NCBI RefSeq assembly: GCF_937958065.1
Contig: NZ_CALFXI010000098.1
Location: 1 to 8,054 of the forward strand
From: an uncultured Steroidobacter sp.
Lineage (GTDB): Bacteria; Pseudomonadota; Gammaproteobacteria; Steroidobacterales; Steroidobacteraceae
DNA length: 8,054 bases
Direction of reading: 5' to 3'
Positions within the stretch are counted from its first letter, which is position 1, and each line of letters opens with the position of its first letter. The notes under the pieces are model-generated. The model was not told the DNA's origin. It saw only the letters and a list, made by a program, of their open reading frames with translations, and made no database searches. Position numbers and translations under genes: made by a program. Below, piece after piece: positions 6,312-8,054 of the stretch.

Positions 6312-6915
6312 CAAGGGCAAACCAAGATCTGAGGCCAACCCAGCTGAAGTGCTGAAAGCGCTGACGCAGGGCACTCAGGACGAGCGTTGGGCCGCAGCGC
6401 GCGCAGCGGCCGTCATTGCTGGTGGTGTGCAGGCGCTTGCCACGGCGCTGCGTACGGAAAACGACTCGCGCGTACGCGAAGCCATGTTCACCAGCCTCAC
6501 CCGCATCGGCACGCCGGAAGCCGTGAGCGCGATACTTCCCTTGCTGCGGGAAGACGACGCCAGTTTGCGCACCAATGCCCTCGATGCCCTGCGCACCATT
6601 CCTGCTGCCGTACGGGAACATCTCCCGGTACTGTTGAATGATGAAGATGCCGATGTGCGCATCCTGAGCTGCGAGCTCGTGCGTGGTCTTCCCACCGAAG
6701 AGGCCACTACCTTGTTGGGTGCGTTGCTCACACGTGAACCCGAAGCCAATGTGTGCTCTGCCGCGGTCGACGTATTGGCGGAAGTCGGTGGGCCCTCGGT
6801 GCTACCGGCACTCGATGCCTGTGCTGCACGTTTTTCTGAAACGCCCTTTCTCCGCTTCGCGCTGAAGATTGCGCGCGACCGCATCCTGTCCCAATCCTCT
6901 GACATTCATGACTGA
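6289..6915 (+). CDS. HEAT-repeat protein of the chemosensory operon
   Basis: The 208-residue, all-helical solenoid protein has no signal peptide or membrane segment. After a basic tail of about 18 residues I count five helical repeats at roughly 31-57, 59-90, 91-120, 121-151 and 152-182. Each pairs a helix beginning like DxxVRxxA with a second helix such as AILPLLRED or LPVLLNDED, followed by a capping helix to about 200. The pattern matches HEAT_2 / PBS-lyase-type repeats, which bind other proteins; I see no catalytic motif. The gene overlaps cheB by 23 bases and cheR by eight, so it is embedded between the two adaptation enzymes. It may scaffold or regulate CheB, CheR or the receptor array; the partner is inferred from position alone. 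No strong Shine-Dalgarno is seen, so translation probably depends on cheB. Confidence 0.85.
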   Translation: MPLVRKTDKGKPRSEANPAEVLKALTQGTQDERWAAARAAAVIAGGVQALATALRTENDSRVREAMFTSLTRIGTPEAVSAILPLLREDDASLRTNALDALRTIPAAVREHLPVLLNDEDADVRILSCELVRGLPTEEATTLLGALLTREPEANVCSAAVDVLAEVGGPSVLPALDACAARFSETPFLRFALKIARDRILSQSSDIHD

Positions 6916-7768
6916 ATTTCCGGCGCTGACGGAAGACGAATTTCGCAAACTCTGCGACTTCCTCTACAGACGGACCGGCATGGTCTTCAACGAACCGAAG
7001 CGTTACTACGTCGAACGCCGCGTGGTCGAGCGCATGCTGGCGACTTCATCTGCGTCCTTCACCGACTACTTCAAACGTCTGCGTGCCGACAGCGCCGGCG
7101 AAATGGAAAGATTCGTCAACGCATTCACTGTCAACGAAACCTATTTCAATCGCGAAGATCACCAGCTCAAGTGCCTGACCTCGGACCTGATACCCCAACG
7201 ACTACGGCACAAGAAACCGGGCGAGCTCCTTCGACTGTGGTCAGTGCCGTGTTCGACGGGCGAAGAGCCATATTCCGTCGCGCTATGGCTTCTGGAAAAC
7301 TGGCCGCTGGTCGATGACTACGAGATCGAGATCGTCGGTTCCGATATCGACACGCAGGTGCTGGAAGCGGCGCGCGCCGGCATCTACGGTAAGCGCGCTC
7401 TGATGCGCTTGCCCCCGTCTTTGATCGACAAGTACTTCGCGCAGTTGGATGAACAAAGTTGGCAGATCATCGCTGAACTGCGCGAATCGGTGCGTTTCAC
7501 CCAAGTGAACATCGTCGATGAAGAGCAGACACGACCACATGGACGGTTCGACATCATCTTCTGTCGCAACGTTCTGATCTATTTCGATGACGCCGCGCGG
7601 CGCGTGGCGGCGGAAAATCTGTATGAAAACCTGCTGCCCGGCGGTTTCATCTGCCTGGGCCATGCCGAATCGATGAGCAGGATTTCAGCCTTGTTCGACG
7701 TGGCGCGCTTCGAAGAAGCGATCGTTTACCAACGACCCGCCTATCAAGGAGGATCTCGTGGCGAATGA
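6908..7768 (+). CDS. cheR: CheR receptor glutamate methyltransferase
   Basis: The 286-residue enzyme methylates receptor glutamates using S-adenosylmethionine. The N-terminal helical domain (about 5-80) ends in TVNETYFNRE, the counterpart of the TxNxTxFFRE motif that contributes to the active site. The Rossmann-type catalytic domain follows: the glycine motif is WSVPCSTGEEPYSVA (111-125), an acidic residue for the cofactor is D146 in VGSDID, and FDIIFCRNVLIYFD lies at 214-227. Length is usual for CheR, and there is no C-terminal TPR or pentapeptide-binding extension. I place the start at 6908, overlapping the HEAT gene by eight bases, because the protein then begins MTEFPALTEDEF, as CheR proteins do. 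The frame is open to 6869, but the extra 13 residues look non-homologous. It works with CheB on the tandem receptor. Confidence 0.95.
   Translation: MTEFPALTEDEFRKLCDFLYRRTGMVFNEPKRYYVERRVVERMLATSSASFTDYFKRLRADSAGEMERFVNAFTVNETYFNREDHQLKCLTSDLIPQRLRHKKPGELLRLWSVPCSTGEEPYSVALWLLENWPLVDDYEIEIVGSDIDTQVLEAARAGIYGKRALMRLPPSLIDKYFAQLDEQSWQIIAELRESVRFTQVNIVDEEQTRPHGRFDIIFCRNVLIYFDDAARRVAAENLYENLLPGGFICLGHAESMSRISALFDVARFEEAIVYQRPAYQGGSRGE
7746..7752 (+). promoter_or_regulatory. Strong ribosome binding site for the GTG-started receiver
   Basis: AAGGAGG is a near-complete Shine-Dalgarno sequence five bases before a GTG at 7758, inside the 3' end of cheR. It fixes a GTG start, since the nearby ATG at 7765 is out of frame. 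It is clearly stronger than the sites in front of the other operon genes and would raise output of the receiver protein. Confidence 0.8.
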
Positions 7769-8054
7769 CAGCAAGACCATCCTCGTGATCGACGACTCGA
7801 GCCTCGTCCGGCTCTACTATCGCGGCATACTCGAAACGGCCGGCTATCACGTGGAAGAAGCCCTCAATGGACTCGAAGCCCTCGAGAAACTCCTGAGCAT
7901 TGCGGCCCACCTTCTGATCGTCGACATCAACATGCCGACGATGGACGGCCTCACCTTTTTGAGCGAACTGCGCCAGAAGGAACTGCCGCTCGCGGGAATT
8001 CCCGCGCTCATCATCAGCTCGGAGTCGAAGCCACAGGACTTCGCCGCGGCACAG
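7758..8054 (+). CDS. CheY-like response regulator receiver, truncated by window end
   Basis: The first 99 residues of a receiver domain are present, in frame to the last base. The acidic pocket D12/D13 (VIDDSS), phosphoacceptor D56 in IVDINMP and the switch Ser S87 in LIISSES are visible. The conserved Lys expected about 20 residues later lies beyond the window. The start is GTG with AAGGAGG five bases upstream, overlapping cheR by 11 bases. Within the operon this would be the diffusible output, or a phosphate sink, for the expected CheA. Whether it is a single-domain CheY or carries an output domain cannot be seen. Confidence 0.92.
   Translation, partial: MANDSKTILVIDDSSLVRLYYRGILETAGYHVEEALNGLEALEKLLSIAAHLLIVDINMPTMDGLTFLSELRQKELPLAGIPALIISSESKPQDFAAAQ

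Noticed and set aside
1..8054. CRISPR arrays, insertion sequences, tRNA or rRNA genes
   Set aside because: No spaced direct repeats, transposase motifs, terminal inverted repeats or structural RNA signatures were seen by eye.

Overview
The window comes from a GC-rich bacterial chromosome. Third-codon G/C preference, gene style and operon architecture suggest a proteobacterium, but nothing here fixes the genus. It holds one secreted metal-dependent hydrolase on the minus strand, a gene-poor spacer of about 600 bases, and then a tightly packed plus-strand chemosensory operon that runs off the right edge.

Left part (1-1164): bases 1-59 show no gene I can support. A hairpin with a short T tract at 60-90 looks like a terminator for a plus-strand transcript arriving from outside the window. 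A minus-strand gene (178-1164) encodes an exported amidohydrolase-fold protein resembling the DUF6282 family.

Spacer (1165-1766): this stretch is visibly less GC-rich than the genes. It contains a candidate -10 element for the hydrolase, a 20-base near-perfect palindrome at 1397-1416, and the possible relic of a small minus-strand gene (1410-1630). I see no convincing sigma-28 or sigma-54 promoter for the chemosensory operon.

Chemosensory operon (1767 to the end): the order is a soluble tandem methyl-accepting protein, a three-domain CheW adaptor, the CheB methylesterase, a HEAT-repeat protein, the CheR methyltransferase and a CheY-like receiver cut off by the window end. With the starts chosen here every junction overlaps, by 26, 4, 23, 8 and 11 bases, so co-transcription and translational coupling are likely. 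A CheA histidine kinase is expected next but is not visible. CheR and CheB would set the methylation state of the receptor, the CheW protein would link receptor to kinase, and the receiver would carry the output.

The most unusual features are structural. The receptor has no membrane segment, HAMP or recognisable sensor domain. It consists of two complete signalling hairpins repeated at an exact 300-residue offset, the second with an altered tip. It is paired with a CheW protein of three domains whose middle domain is degenerate, and with a HEAT-repeat protein between the two adaptation enzymes. This suggests a cytoplasmic, possibly non-flagellar, chemosensory array built from covalently linked parts. 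That reading is inference from sequence.
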